Below, one piece after another: positions 53,690 through 61,278 of a stretch of DNA of 64,000 nt; the first letter of the stretch is position 1, and every line of letters begins with the position of its first letter. This DNA comes from Pseudomonadota bacterium (GTDB taxonomy: Bacteria > Pseudomonadota > Gammaproteobacteria > Burkholderiales > JABEVD01), in contig JAJZTQ010000003.1 in NCBI GenBank assembly GCA_021848825.1, positions 1-64,000 of the forward strand, read 5' to 3'. The notes beneath the pieces were generated by a model. That model saw only the letters and a list, made by a program, of their open reading frames with translations, made no database searches and was not told where the DNA came from. The position numbers were made by a program, and so were the translations under genes.

Positions 53690-54811
53690 ATGCGAAACAA
53701 GATCATCATTTTGGTGTTCCTTGCCCTGATCCTCGGGCTGGGTTATTACGCCTGGCGGGCGAACAGGGTCGTGCCGCTCGCGGCGCTTTACCAGACGGAG
53801 AAAATCGAGCGGGGGGATGTGACCGAGACGGTTTCTGCAAACGGCACGTTGAATCCCGTGATCCTGGTCAATGTCGGTACCCAGGTATCCGGGACAGTGG
53901 CGCATCTTTATGCCGACTACAACGATCATGTGAAGGCGGGGCAGATCCTGGCAGAACTCGATCCTGCGCTGTTCAAGGCTCAGGTTGGCCAGAGCGAGGC
54001 GAATCTCGCCAATGCCAGGGCGACCTTCGAACTCGACAAGGCCAACGAATCCAGGGCTTCCGAACTGTACAAGGCGGGCTATATCGCCAGGCAGGACATG
54101 GATACCGCGACTCAGGCAAGAAAATCTGCCCAGGCCCAGATCGATCTCGCGGCTGCCCAGCTTGCCAGGGACAGGACCAACCTGAATTACTCGATCATCC
54201 GTTCCCCCGTATCGGGCGTGGTGATAGACAGGCAGGTCGACGTCGGGCAGACCGTGGCGGCAAGTTTCCAGACGCCGACGCTTTTCAGGATCGCGCAGGA
54301 TCTTCGCAACATGCAGATCGATTCGAGCTATGCCGAGGCGGACATCGGTCATGTCAGAGTGGGGCAGGCTGTGCATTTCACCGTGGATGCCTTTCCCGGA
54401 AGGTTTTTCGAGGGCAAGGTTTCCCAGGTCAGGCTCAATGCCACCGTTCAGCAGAATGTCGTGACCTACGATGTGGTGGTTTCGGTAAACAATCCCGAAC
54501 AGATCCTGAAGCCGGGGATGACGGCCTATGTCAATGTCGTGACAGCCCAGAAAAGGAATGTGCTGCTTGTTCCCAATTCCGCCCTCAGATTCAAGCCTAA
54601 GGGGGAGAAGAAGCCGAAGGCGGGGCTGAGCCTCATCTACCTGATCAGGAACCAGAAGCTGGAGGCAGTTGCGGTGAAGACCGGGATCACGGACAACAGG
54701 ATGACGGAGATTGTGGAAGGGAATATTCATGAAGGGGATCTGCTGGTCACGGGAGAGATGAAGTCCGAAGGGGAAGGATCGCAGAGCACATTCAGGATGA
54801 GAATGTTCTGA
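53690..54811 (+). CDS. macA: MacA-type periplasmic adaptor subunit
   Basis: This 373-residue HlyD/RND-type adaptor has one N-terminal membrane anchor (IIILVFLALILGLGYYAW). The lipoyl halves are present (GDVTETVSANGTLNP, VNVGTQVSGTV… VKAGQILAELDPALF and, after the hairpin, IIRSPVSGVVIDRQVDVGQTV), followed by beta-barrel and membrane-proximal domains. It starts directly at the end of the tolC gene, and its TGA overlaps the ATPase ATG by one base. The substrate of the pump, whether macrolide, peptide or lipid, cannot be deduced. Confidence 0.94.
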   Translation: MRNKIIILVFLALILGLGYYAWRANRVVPLAALYQTEKIERGDVTETVSANGTLNPVILVNVGTQVSGTVAHLYADYNDHVKAGQILAELDPALFKAQVGQSEANLANARATFELDKANESRASELYKAGYIARQDMDTATQARKSAQAQIDLAAAQLARDRTNLNYSIIRSPVSGVVIDRQVDVGQTVAASFQTPTLFRIAQDLRNMQIDSSYAEADIGHVRVGQAVHFTVDAFPGRFFEGKVSQVRLNATVQQNVVTYDVVVSVNNPEQILKPGMTAYVNVVTAQKRNVLLVPNSALRFKPKGEKKPKAGLSLIYLIRNQKLEAVAVKTGITDNRMTEIVEGNIHEGDLLVTGEMKSEGEGSQSTFRMRMF

Positions 54812-55509
54812 TGGACCAGGTGATCAGGGCGGAGGGGCTCTTCAAGGAATATGAAACGGATGCAGGTCCTGTTCCGGTGCTGAAAGGGATCGATCTCGAG
54901 ATCGGTCAAGGGGAATTCGTTGCGGTGATGGGGCCTTCAGGGTCGGGCAAGTCGACCTTCATGAATATCCTGGGCTGCCTCGACATGCCGACGACGGGGA
55001 GATACGTCCTGAACGGCAGGGATGTCGCCAAGTTGAACCCTGATCTTCTTGCAAAGCTCAGGAACGAGGTGATCGGCTTCGTCTTCCAGGGATTCAACCT
55101 GCTGCCTCGCGCAAGCCTGGAAGACAATGTGGCGCTCCCGCTTGTCTACTGCAATGTCCGGAAAAGCGAGCGGATTTCCCGGGCAAACGACATGCTCAGG
55201 AAGGTGGGGCTGGAAAAATTTGCAAAATCGTTTCCCAACCAGATATCCGGCGGGCAGCAGCAGCGGGTTGCCATCGCGCGCGCGCTCGTCAACCGACCGA
55301 AGCTGATCCTGGCTGACGAGCCGACTGGGAATCTCGACACCAGAACGAGCAACGAGATCATGCATCTCTTCAGGGCGCTCAACGAGGAAGGGATCACCAT
55401 CGTGCTGGTGACGCATGAGCCTGATATCGCGGCCTATGCCAAACGCCTCGTGAAATTCATGGACGGCAATCTCATCTACGACGGCGAAGTATCGGAGGCG
55501 CATGCATGA
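54811..55509 (+). CDS. macB: MacB-type ABC transporter ATP-binding protein
   Basis: The 232-residue LolD/MacB-class ATPase has Walker [10 protein letters not shown] at residues 41-49, signature [14 protein letters not shown], Walker B LILADEP followed by TGNLD, and the switch histidine in VTHEPD. The permease is a separate gene, unlike the fused E. coli MacB. Operon position with tolC- and macA-like genes identifies it as part of a tripartite exporter rather than LolCDE. Confidence 0.94.
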   Translation: MDQVIRAEGLFKEYETDAGPVPVLKGIDLEIGQGEFVAVMGPSGSGKSTFMNILGCLDMPTTGRYVLNGRDVAKLNPDLLAKLRNEVIGFVFQGFNLLPRASLEDNVALPLVYCNVRKSERISRANDMLRKVGLEKFAKSFPNQISGGQQQRVAIARALVNRPKLILADEPTGNLDTRTSNEIMHLFRALNEEGITIVLVTHEPDIAAYAKRLVKFMDGNLIYDGEVSEAHA

Positions 55510-56726
55510 CCGGACAGATGCTGGTCGAAGCCTGGCGGGCGATGGAGGCGAACAGGCTGCGCACTTTCCTCACCATGCTCGGCATGGTGATCGGCGTGGG
55601 GGCGGTAGTGTTGATGCTCGCCATCGGCCAGGGCGCCCAGTATTCAGTCGAGCAGTCGATTGCCTCGATGGGCAGCAATCTCTTCATCATCCTCTCCGGC
55701 TCGTCGACGAGCGGCGGCTTGAGGATGGGTTCTGGAGCCACTCCGACGCTTACCGTGGCCGATGCGCAGGCGATATCAGAATTGCCGGAGATTTCAGCCG
55801 TCGCCCCGGCAGTGCCGGGCATCGCACAGGTTGTCTACGGCTCGAACAACTGGAGCACTTCTGTTTACGGCACAACCCCTGCCTTTCTCGCCGTGCGAAA
55901 CTGGACCATCGCCAGGGGCGTACCCTTCACCGATTCGGATGTTCGTTCAGCGACCAGGGTGGCGATTCTCGGCCAGACCGTGGTGGAAAATCTTTTCGGC
56001 AATGACGACCCGGTCAACAAGACCATCAGGATCAATCAGAGTCCCTATCTCGTGGTCGGGGTGCTGGGGGCAAAGGGGCAGAGCCTGGACGGACGGGACC
56101 AGGACGATACCATCCTGATCCCGGTGACGACGGCGCAGAGGAAGCTTTTCGGCACCCAGTTCCAGGGCTCGGTGCGCTTTATCATGGCCCAGGCAAGTTC
56201 AGCCGCTGCGATGCCGCTCGCCGAAAAGCAGATGACTGCGCTTCTGAGGCAGCGGCATCACATCCAGGCCGGGCGGGATGACGACTTCTCGATCAGGAAT
56301 CTGACTGCGCTGGCCAATACCGCAGCCCAGGCGACACAGGCGATGTCGATGATGCTCGGGGCGATTGCCTCGATATCGCTGCTCGTGGGCGGAATAGGCA
56401 TCATGAACATCATGCTGGTCTCGGTGACGGAGCGGACACGGGAGATCGGCATCAGGATGGCGATCGGAGCGAGGCGGCGGGACATCCTGATGCAGTTTCT
56501 GCTCGAAGCGGTGATCATCTCGATCGCGGGCTGCACCATAGGCGTGTTTTTCGGCGTCGGCGGGGCATATGCAGTCAACCGGTTCGCCCAGTTGACTGTG
56601 GTGGTGACCGGGGTATCGATACTGATGGCTTTCATGGTGGCGGCAGGGGTCGGGGTTTTCTTCGGATTCTATCCGGCCAGGAAAGCGGCAAGACTCAAAC
56701 CCATCGATGCGCTCAGGTATCAGTAA
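55506..56726 (+). CDS. MacB-type ABC transporter permease
   Basis: The 406-residue FtsX/MacB-like permease has an N-terminal membrane helix (FLTMLGMVIGVGAVVLMLAIG), a large periplasmic MacB_PCD domain (about 45-240) and three C-terminal helices (IASISLLVGGIGIMNIMLVSV, VIISIAGCTIGVFFGVGGA, ILMAFMVAAGVGVFFGF). The coupling motif TERTREIGIRMAIGARRRDI is conserved. It overlaps the ATPase gene by four bases and closes the operon. Confidence 0.94.
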   Translation: MTGQMLVEAWRAMEANRLRTFLTMLGMVIGVGAVVLMLAIGQGAQYSVEQSIASMGSNLFIILSGSSTSGGLRMGSGATPTLTVADAQAISELPEISAVAPAVPGIAQVVYGSNNWSTSVYGTTPAFLAVRNWTIARGVPFTDSDVRSATRVAILGQTVVENLFGNDDPVNKTIRINQSPYLVVGVLGAKGQSLDGRDQDDTILIPVTTAQRKLFGTQFQGSVRFIMAQASSAAAMPLAEKQMTALLRQRHHIQAGRDDDFSIRNLTALANTAAQATQAMSMMLGAIASISLLVGGIGIMNIMLVSVTERTREIGIRMAIGARRRDILMQFLLEAVIISIAGCTIGVFFGVGGAYAVNRFAQLTVVVTGVSILMAFMVAAGVGVFFGFYPARKAARLKPIDALRYQ

Positions 56727-56761
56727 AATTCGTCGCGATTTTCGTCGAAACGGTGATATAC

Positions 56762-56778
56762 TCCCAGTGTTACTGGGA
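56762..56778. promoter_or_regulatory. Perfect inverted repeat before the 32-residue membrane peptide gene
   Basis: TCCCAGT-GTT-ACTGGGA is a perfect seven-base repeat. It follows a TATACT hexamer (56757-56762) that could be a -10 box, so it sits at the likely transcription start. It could be an operator or an RNA hairpin in the leader; it lacks a T-tract, so it is a poor terminator for the permease gene. Confidence 0.45.
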
Positions 56779-56835
56779 ATCATTCGCCTTCCCTGTACGC
56801 AAATAAATCTGCTAAACACTTCGGAGGAACTGGCA

Positions 56836-56934
56836 ATGCAAGATACGATGAACAGCTACGGTTTTTATGTACTCTTCACCCCTTTCGTGGTGATAGCACT
56901 GATGATTCTGTTTTCCGGAAACAATCCCAAGTAA
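56836..56934 (+). CDS. 32-residue single-helix membrane peptide
   Basis: A short gene with GGAGG eight bases before its ATG encodes a peptide with a short polar start, one strongly hydrophobic helix (YVLFTPFVVIALMILFSG) and a polar NNPK end. Such peptides often associate with larger membrane complexes (CydX- or CcoQ-like accessory subunits), but no oxidase genes are nearby. It stands alone between the ABC permease and the DUF2905 gene. The function is unknown. Confidence 0.6.
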   Translation: MQDTMNSYGFYVLFTPFVVIALMILFSGNNPK

Positions 56935-56968
56935 GTTTTGCATTCCCCGTCTTGCGGGGTTCTGAAAG

Positions 56969-57169
56969 ATGGCGAGATGGCTGATCATCGCTGGCGCGAT
57001 CCTGGTTCTGATAGGGCTGTTGTGGCCCTGGATCGCAAGGCTTGGTCTGGGCCATCTCCCCGGCGACATCAGCATCGAGAAAAAGGGCTTCGGGTTCTAT
57101 TTTCCGATCACGACCAGCATCCTCATCTCCCTGCTTCTTTCACTGATTTTCTGGCTTTTCAGGAAGTAG
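56969..57169 (+). CDS. DUF2905 small membrane protein
   Basis: The 66-residue protein has two membrane helices joined by the family motif LGHLPGDISIEKKGFGFYFPI, which defines DUF2905. The function is unknown; the family is common in Proteobacteria and Firmicutes. Its end overlaps the convergent ferritin-like gene by 11 bases. Confidence 0.9.
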   Translation: MARWLIIAGAILVLIGLLWPWIARLGLGHLPGDISIEKKGFGFYFPITTSILISLLLSLIFWLFRK

Positions 57170-58004
57170 CTTTGCCCTGAAGATGGGCAAGACCGGAAAG
57201 CGTGAACTTGGCAAATCCCACCAGCATTTTCTCGAGAGGCTTCTTCAGGCGGATTGAAAGCGGCACAGGCGAAAGAATCATCTCGACCGCCATGCTGATG
57301 GGATAATGGCGAAGCATCAGCGTATTCAGGCTTTTCCTGAATTTCGCCCACTCTTTTTCGAGATTTTCCGGCTTGCCGCTCCGGCAGAGATAGGCGTGCT
57401 TGAACGCGATGTAGCCGTCTTCCCCATGGATTTCCGCCATGCGCTTCAGGATGACCCGGAATACGGGCATCGCGCCTCTTTTTTCCGTCCTGTTGTGCTC
57501 GATGAAGAGCTTCCTGAATTTCGAATAATGCCTGACTTCATCTGATTTGATGTTGCAGAGAATCTCCCTCAGCAGGGGCTCTTCCGCATGATCGTAAAGG
57601 CAGCGGTAGAGTGTGGAAGTGCCCGTCTCGACGACGCAGCGCGCGACCATCTCCAGGGCGCGGCTCGCTTCGAGATTGTCCATCGAGCAAAGCTCGCCGT
57701 ATTCGCGAGCGAATCCCGAATAGCTCCTTTCCCAGTCGAATTCCGGCCAGACTGCCTGCACGTAGCGCTTCAGCGATTGCCCGTGCTGCACTTCCTCTTT
57801 CTGCCATGTTTCCTTGAGCCAAAGGACGGCCTCGTGATTGCCGTCGTAATGTTCGATCAGATTGCCGGTATAGACTTCGGAAAGAATCTCGACGAAGGAT
57901 GCGGATGCGAGCAGGTAGAAAAGACGTTCATCTTTTTCAACCATATCCCTTCTCAGGATGCCGAAGTCGATTTCTTCGAGATTCCAGCCCGTTTTTTCCT
58001 TCAT
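57159..58004 (-). CDS. Ferritin-like di-iron domain protein
   Basis: The 281-residue all-helical protein has the paired motifs of a ferritin-like four-helix di-iron site: KEEVQHGQ (ExxH) near residue 80, a VVETGTS glutamate in the third helix, and SDEVRHYSKF (ExxH) near 150. It resembles acyl-ACP desaturase- or AurF-like oxygenases more than storage ferritins. The substrate is unknown. The ATG at 58004 follows GGGGA; another at 58031 has no ribosome site. Confidence 0.8.
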   Translation of the reverse strand: MKEKTGWNLEEIDFGILRRDMVEKDERLFYLLASASFVEILSEVYTGNLIEHYDGNHEAVLWLKETWQKEEVQHGQSLKRYVQAVWPEFDWERSYSGFAREYGELCSMDNLEASRALEMVARCVVETGTSTLYRCLYDHAEEPLLREILCNIKSDEVRHYSKFRKLFIEHNRTEKRGAMPVFRVILKRMAEIHGEDGYIAFKHAYLCRSGKPENLEKEWAKFRKSLNTLMLRHYPISMAVEMILSPVPLSIRLKKPLEKMLVGFAKFTLSGLAHLQGKATS

Positions 58005-58042
58005 TTTTTTCCCCGGACAATCGTAATCCATTCTAGGATAGA

Positions 58043-58435
58043 TCAGAAGGAATTGAAGATGTCCCCGACGATGTCTTCGGCAATGCCTATCCCTGCCCCG
58101 AGACCCAGTCCGCTGACGAGGTTGCCCATGAAGCCTCCCCCACCGAAGCCGCTGTTCCATCCCATTGGCTGCATCATGGGCTGGGGATGCGTTTGAGCCT
58201 GCTGCTCGAGCATCTGGATGTATTGTCCCATCTGCTGCAGCATCTGCGTCGAGGATTGCTGATAATTCTGGATGGAGAGCGCGATGGCCCTGAGATCCAT
58301 GGCGAGATCGCGCGCTGTTCCCTCGTCCTTCGCGTCCGTGCGGAAGCGCTGCGCAAGCGCCTGTATCGCCAGCATGATGTTCTGTGATTGATTCTGAAGC
58401 TGCATGGCCTGCTGCTGTGCGAGCTGGTAATCCAT
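58043..58435 (-). CDS. Glutamine/methionine-rich protein with glycine-rich tail
   Basis: This 130-residue unrecognised protein has an N-terminal half that is Gln- and Met-rich helix (LAQQQAMQLQNQSQNIML…), then a linker HPQPMMQPMGWNSG and a glycine-rich end (GFGGGGFMGNLVSGLGLGAGIGIAEDI) resembling a glycine-zipper membrane segment. There is no signal peptide. The start follows GGAGGAAAGA. It lies just upstream of the ferritin-like gene on the same strand. Confidence 0.7.
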   Translation of the reverse strand: MDYQLAQQQAMQLQNQSQNIMLAIQALAQRFRTDAKDEGTARDLAMDLRAIALSIQNYQQSSTQMLQQMGQYIQMLEQQAQTHPQPMMQPMGWNSGFGGGGFMGNLVSGLGLGAGIGIAEDIVGDIFNSF

Positions 58436-58518
58436 TCTTTCCTCCTTTTGGGTTATTTCCTTTTTAGATGATACATCGCACGATTAGTTCTGAGCTATCT
58501 GAAACGTCGGAGGATTTC

Positions 58519-59601
58519 ATGAGCGATGGAGAAATCAGGGAGATCAGGATCAATCCCGTCGTGCCGGGAGAGTCCGTTCTGGTTGCAACGGCGAGAAGCA
58601 TGAGGCCCAAAAAGGCGGAGGAGCATGCGCCCAGGGACAGCAGGAAGCATGTCGAGACATGCCCTTTCTGTTCCGGCAACGAGGACAGGACGCCGCCTGC
58701 CATCGCCGTCTATCCCGATTCAGGGGCATGGAATATCAGGATAGTGGAAAATCTCTATCCCGTGCTGGGCGACGAAAAAAGCCATTCCAACATCAGCTTC
58801 GGGCTGCAGCAGATCATAGACGGCTACGGCAGGCACGAAGTGATCATCGATCACAACGAGCATGGGCGGGCGATTCACGAGATGAGCGCATCTCATCTTG
58901 CGATGCTCTTCACCGCCTTCAGGGATCGCGTATCGGCCCTTTTCGAATCCGACAGGAGGCTCAAATATGTACTGATATTCAAGAACTTCGGTCCTGCCGC
59001 CGGAGCGAGCATCGCGCATACCCACAGCCAGGTGATCGCGATGCCGGTGGTGCCGGAAAACGTCCAGAGCGAGGTGGAAAACAGCTGGCATTTCTTCCGG
59101 ACGCATCACCAGTGCATATTCTGCACGTTGATAGACGAGGCGCTCACCTTCGAGGCGACGATTTACGACAGGGAATCGGGCCAGGTGAGAAGGAAGATCA
59201 GCGTCGGCCAGTATGTGGTCGAGAAGGGCAAGCGCTTCATCGCCGTGAAACCTTTCGCAAGCCGGTATGAATGGGAGGTTCACATTCTGCCGCTTGCCCA
59301 CCATGCCGATTTCCTTTCAGTGGAAAGGGAGGACATCGAGGACCTCGCGCGGGTCATGAAGCGCACCATGGCGAGGCTTGAAGCGGTACTCGGCGGCGCG
59401 CAATACAATTTCTTCCTGCATTCCGTTCCGCACGACAATCATCTTGAGCAGCACCAGGCGAGCTATCACTGGCATCTTGAAATCTGCCCCAGAACTTCCA
59501 TTCCAACGGGTTTCGAGCTCGGCTCGGGGCTCTTCGTCAATACCCTGAGCCCGGAAGCCGCGGCGGAAAGGCTCAGATGCGCCGAGATCCCGGAAGATTG
59601 A
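58519..59601 (+). CDS. galT: Galactose-1-phosphate uridylyltransferase (GalT-like)
   Basis: This HIT-superfamily nucleotidyltransferase of 360 residues carries a CPFCSGNE zinc-type motif near residue 50, the catalytic HTHSQ with its nucleophilic histidine, a second zinc cluster CIFC, and C-terminal YHWHLEI. GalT exchanges UMP between UDP-glucose and galactose 1-phosphate. Related enzymes accept other hexose phosphates, and no other Leloir genes are adjacent, so the substrate is provisional. The start at 58519 follows GGAGG; an ATG at 58468 is unsupported. Confidence 0.88.
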   Translation: MSDGEIREIRINPVVPGESVLVATARSMRPKKAEEHAPRDSRKHVETCPFCSGNEDRTPPAIAVYPDSGAWNIRIVENLYPVLGDEKSHSNISFGLQQIIDGYGRHEVIIDHNEHGRAIHEMSASHLAMLFTAFRDRVSALFESDRRLKYVLIFKNFGPAAGASIAHTHSQVIAMPVVPENVQSEVENSWHFFRTHHQCIFCTLIDEALTFEATIYDRESGQVRRKISVGQYVVEKGKRFIAVKPFASRYEWEVHILPLAHHADFLSVEREDIEDLARVMKRTMARLEAVLGGAQYNFFLHSVPHDNHLEQHQASYHWHLEICPRTSIPTGFELGSGLFVNTLSPEAAAERLRCAEIPED

Positions 59602-59606
59602 AGATG

Positions 59607-59632
59607 AAAAAGGCCGCTTTTGCGGCCTTTTT
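59607..59632. terminator. Bidirectional Rho-independent terminator
   Basis: AAAAA-GGCCGC-TTTT-GCGGCC-TTTTT lies between the galT stop and the convergent glycine-zipper gene. The perfect six-base stem with T-tracts on both strands suits both genes, although on the minus strand the hairpin begins only four bases after that gene's stop. Confidence 0.92.
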
Positions 59633-60111
59633 CATTGAACTGCTGTGACTTCTATGTTGATGGTTTCGCCCGGAGGATAATTCGTCACCGTGGACGCGCG
59701 GCGTCCTGCGTAAATGTAATGGACTTCGTAGCCTGTTATTTCACGCCGCTGCACGTCCCTGCAGACCTGCTGCTGGGTGGGGCCGCTCTGTGCCTGGCTG
59801 TTCTGTATCCTGTCCCCGGCGATGGCGCCCGCTATGGCGCCGACTGCGCCAGCCGCCACCCTGCCGCTTCCCTGTCCGACCTGGGAGCCAAGCAATGCGC
59901 CAGCGACGCCACCGAGAATGGATCCGCCCATCTGGCGCTCGCCCTGCGCCTGGGGTGGGGCTTCAACGGTGACCATATGGCATTCCTGGGTCGTGTAGGT
60001 TTGGTAGATCGGTCTTGACGAGACGACCTTTGCCGTATCGGTGAAGTCGGATGCATTGGCTGCAAAGGCAGCCAGGGATGCCAGACCGAAAACGACGGCG
60101 CTGCTTTTCAT
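59632..60111 (-). CDS. Glycine-zipper 2TM-domain exported protein
   Basis: The 159-residue protein has a signal peptide (MKSSAVVFGLASLAAFAANA) and a glycine-zipper 2TM segment (GSILGGVAGALLGSQVGQGSG… GAVGAIAGAIAGDRIQN) like those of the SlyB/Rick-17kDa and YMGG families. A cysteine pair (C45 region and CRDVQ) may form a disulfide. It is probably an outer-membrane-associated structural protein. The start follows GGAGAAATC. Confidence 0.88.
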   Translation of the reverse strand: MKSSAVVFGLASLAAFAANASDFTDTAKVVSSRPIYQTYTTQECHMVTVEAPPQAQGERQMGGSILGGVAGALLGSQVGQGSGRVAAGAVGAIAGAIAGDRIQNSQAQSGPTQQQVCRDVQRREITGYEVHYIYAGRRASTVTNYPPGETINIEVTAVQ

Positions 60112-60233
60112 GATTTCTCCTTTCGAACACGCTAAACTTTGACCATTAGAGGGCGATTGACGGAATAAGTTTAACATCTAATCGAAGAAAACTGTGTAAC
60201 TGCATGTTACGGAATACTTAAGGGAATCTGAAC

Positions 60234-60860
60234 ATGAAATGGCTCGTCATTTTCCTTCTTTTCCTGGCTTTCGATGCGCAGGCTATGGAAGGTACGGTCA
60301 TCAAGGCAGAAGGGGATGCGCATGCAGCGATACAGAACGATACGCTGACCATTTTCCTGGCCCTCGAAAAGACTGGCGAGGATCCTGCCAGGCTGGCAAG
60401 GGAAGTGGAGGAAGAAGCATCCAGGGTGCTCGACCGGGCGAGGAAATCACGCGATGTGAAAGTCAGGACCTTGGGCTATTCGATTTCTCCGATATTCGAC
60501 AGACAGAAAATCACGGGACAGCGCGCGGATTACAGGCTGGCCATCGAAACCAGGGATTTCGACGAAGGGCTCGCGCTCGCCTCTTCCCTGCAGCCTTTCC
60601 AGATAAGCGGCATGAATTTCTCGGTTTCCCTGGACAGGCGCAAGGCAGTGAAGGAAAGGCTGCTCGTCGATGCCATTGCCGACTTGAGAAAAAAAATCGA
60701 CATCGTGGCTGGAAGCATCAAGGCTGCAAGAATCGAGATGACGGAGATTTCGGTCGAAGGAGAGATGCGGATCAGGCCGCTCGGCCTTGCTGCAGTTCCC
60801 GCAGAACCGGGGGAGTCGGATGTATCCGTGTCCGTTTCCGGAACGGCGATTGCCAGGTAG
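60234..60860 (+). CDS. SIMPL-domain (DUF541) exported protein
   Basis: The 208-residue protein has a signal peptide (MKWLVIFLLFLAFDAQA) followed by one SIMPL domain: GTVIKAEGDAHAAIQNDTLTIFL, the ITGQRADYRLAIETRDF strand and the closing SVSVSGTAIAR. Proteins of this family (E. coli YggE) are periplasmic oligomers linked to oxidative stress defence. The gene is monocistronic as far as can be seen; the next gene starts 38 bases later. Confidence 0.92.
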   Translation: MKWLVIFLLFLAFDAQAMEGTVIKAEGDAHAAIQNDTLTIFLALEKTGEDPARLAREVEEEASRVLDRARKSRDVKVRTLGYSISPIFDRQKITGQRADYRLAIETRDFDEGLALASSLQPFQISGMNFSVSLDRRKAVKERLLVDAIADLRKKIDIVAGSIKAARIEMTEISVEGEMRIRPLGLAAVPAEPGESDVSVSVSGTAIAR

Positions 60861-60897
60861 TTGAAACCGTTCATTTCGCCCTGTATAGTCACGCCTC

Positions 60898-61278
60898 ATG
60901 GACCTCAAGGAACTATTCCGCTTCGAGACGGAACTCGTCGATGTCGCTGCAGGGCAATCCCTCTTCAAGGCGGGGGACCCGGGGGACAGGCTGTATGTGC
61001 TGATGGATGGCGAGGCGGATATTCTTGTCGGGAATGCCGTTGTCGAGCGAGCTGTTCCAGGCGCCCTGGTCGGAGAACTCGCGCTCCTCGACAATTCACC
61101 GAGAACGGCGACGGTCCAGGCCGTCACGGATTGCAGGTTCCTGCCGATCGATGTCAGGCGATTCAGGTTCCTGGTGGAGCAGACGCCCAATTTTTCCTTT
61201 CATGTGATGAAGATCATGGCAGAGCGCCTGAGGAAGATGGACGGTCGTCTTCAGGACGCGCAGCAAGCCAGTGTCTGA
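60898..61278 (+). CDS. Orphan cyclic-nucleotide-binding (Crp-like) domain protein
   Basis: The 126-residue protein consists only of a cNMP-binding barrel and its C-helix (LFKAGDPGDRLYVLMDGEADILV, VGELALLDNSPRTATVQA). The phosphate-binding cassette reads GELALLDNSPRTATV, retaining the E and R that contact cAMP in Crp. There is no DNA-binding domain. Its last 65 bases overlap the 3' end of the convergent recJ gene. Confidence 0.9.
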   Translation: MDLKELFRFETELVDVAAGQSLFKAGDPGDRLYVLMDGEADILVGNAVVERAVPGALVGELALLDNSPRTATVQAVTDCRFLPIDVRRFRFLVEQTPNFSFHVMKIMAERLRKMDGRLQDAQQASV

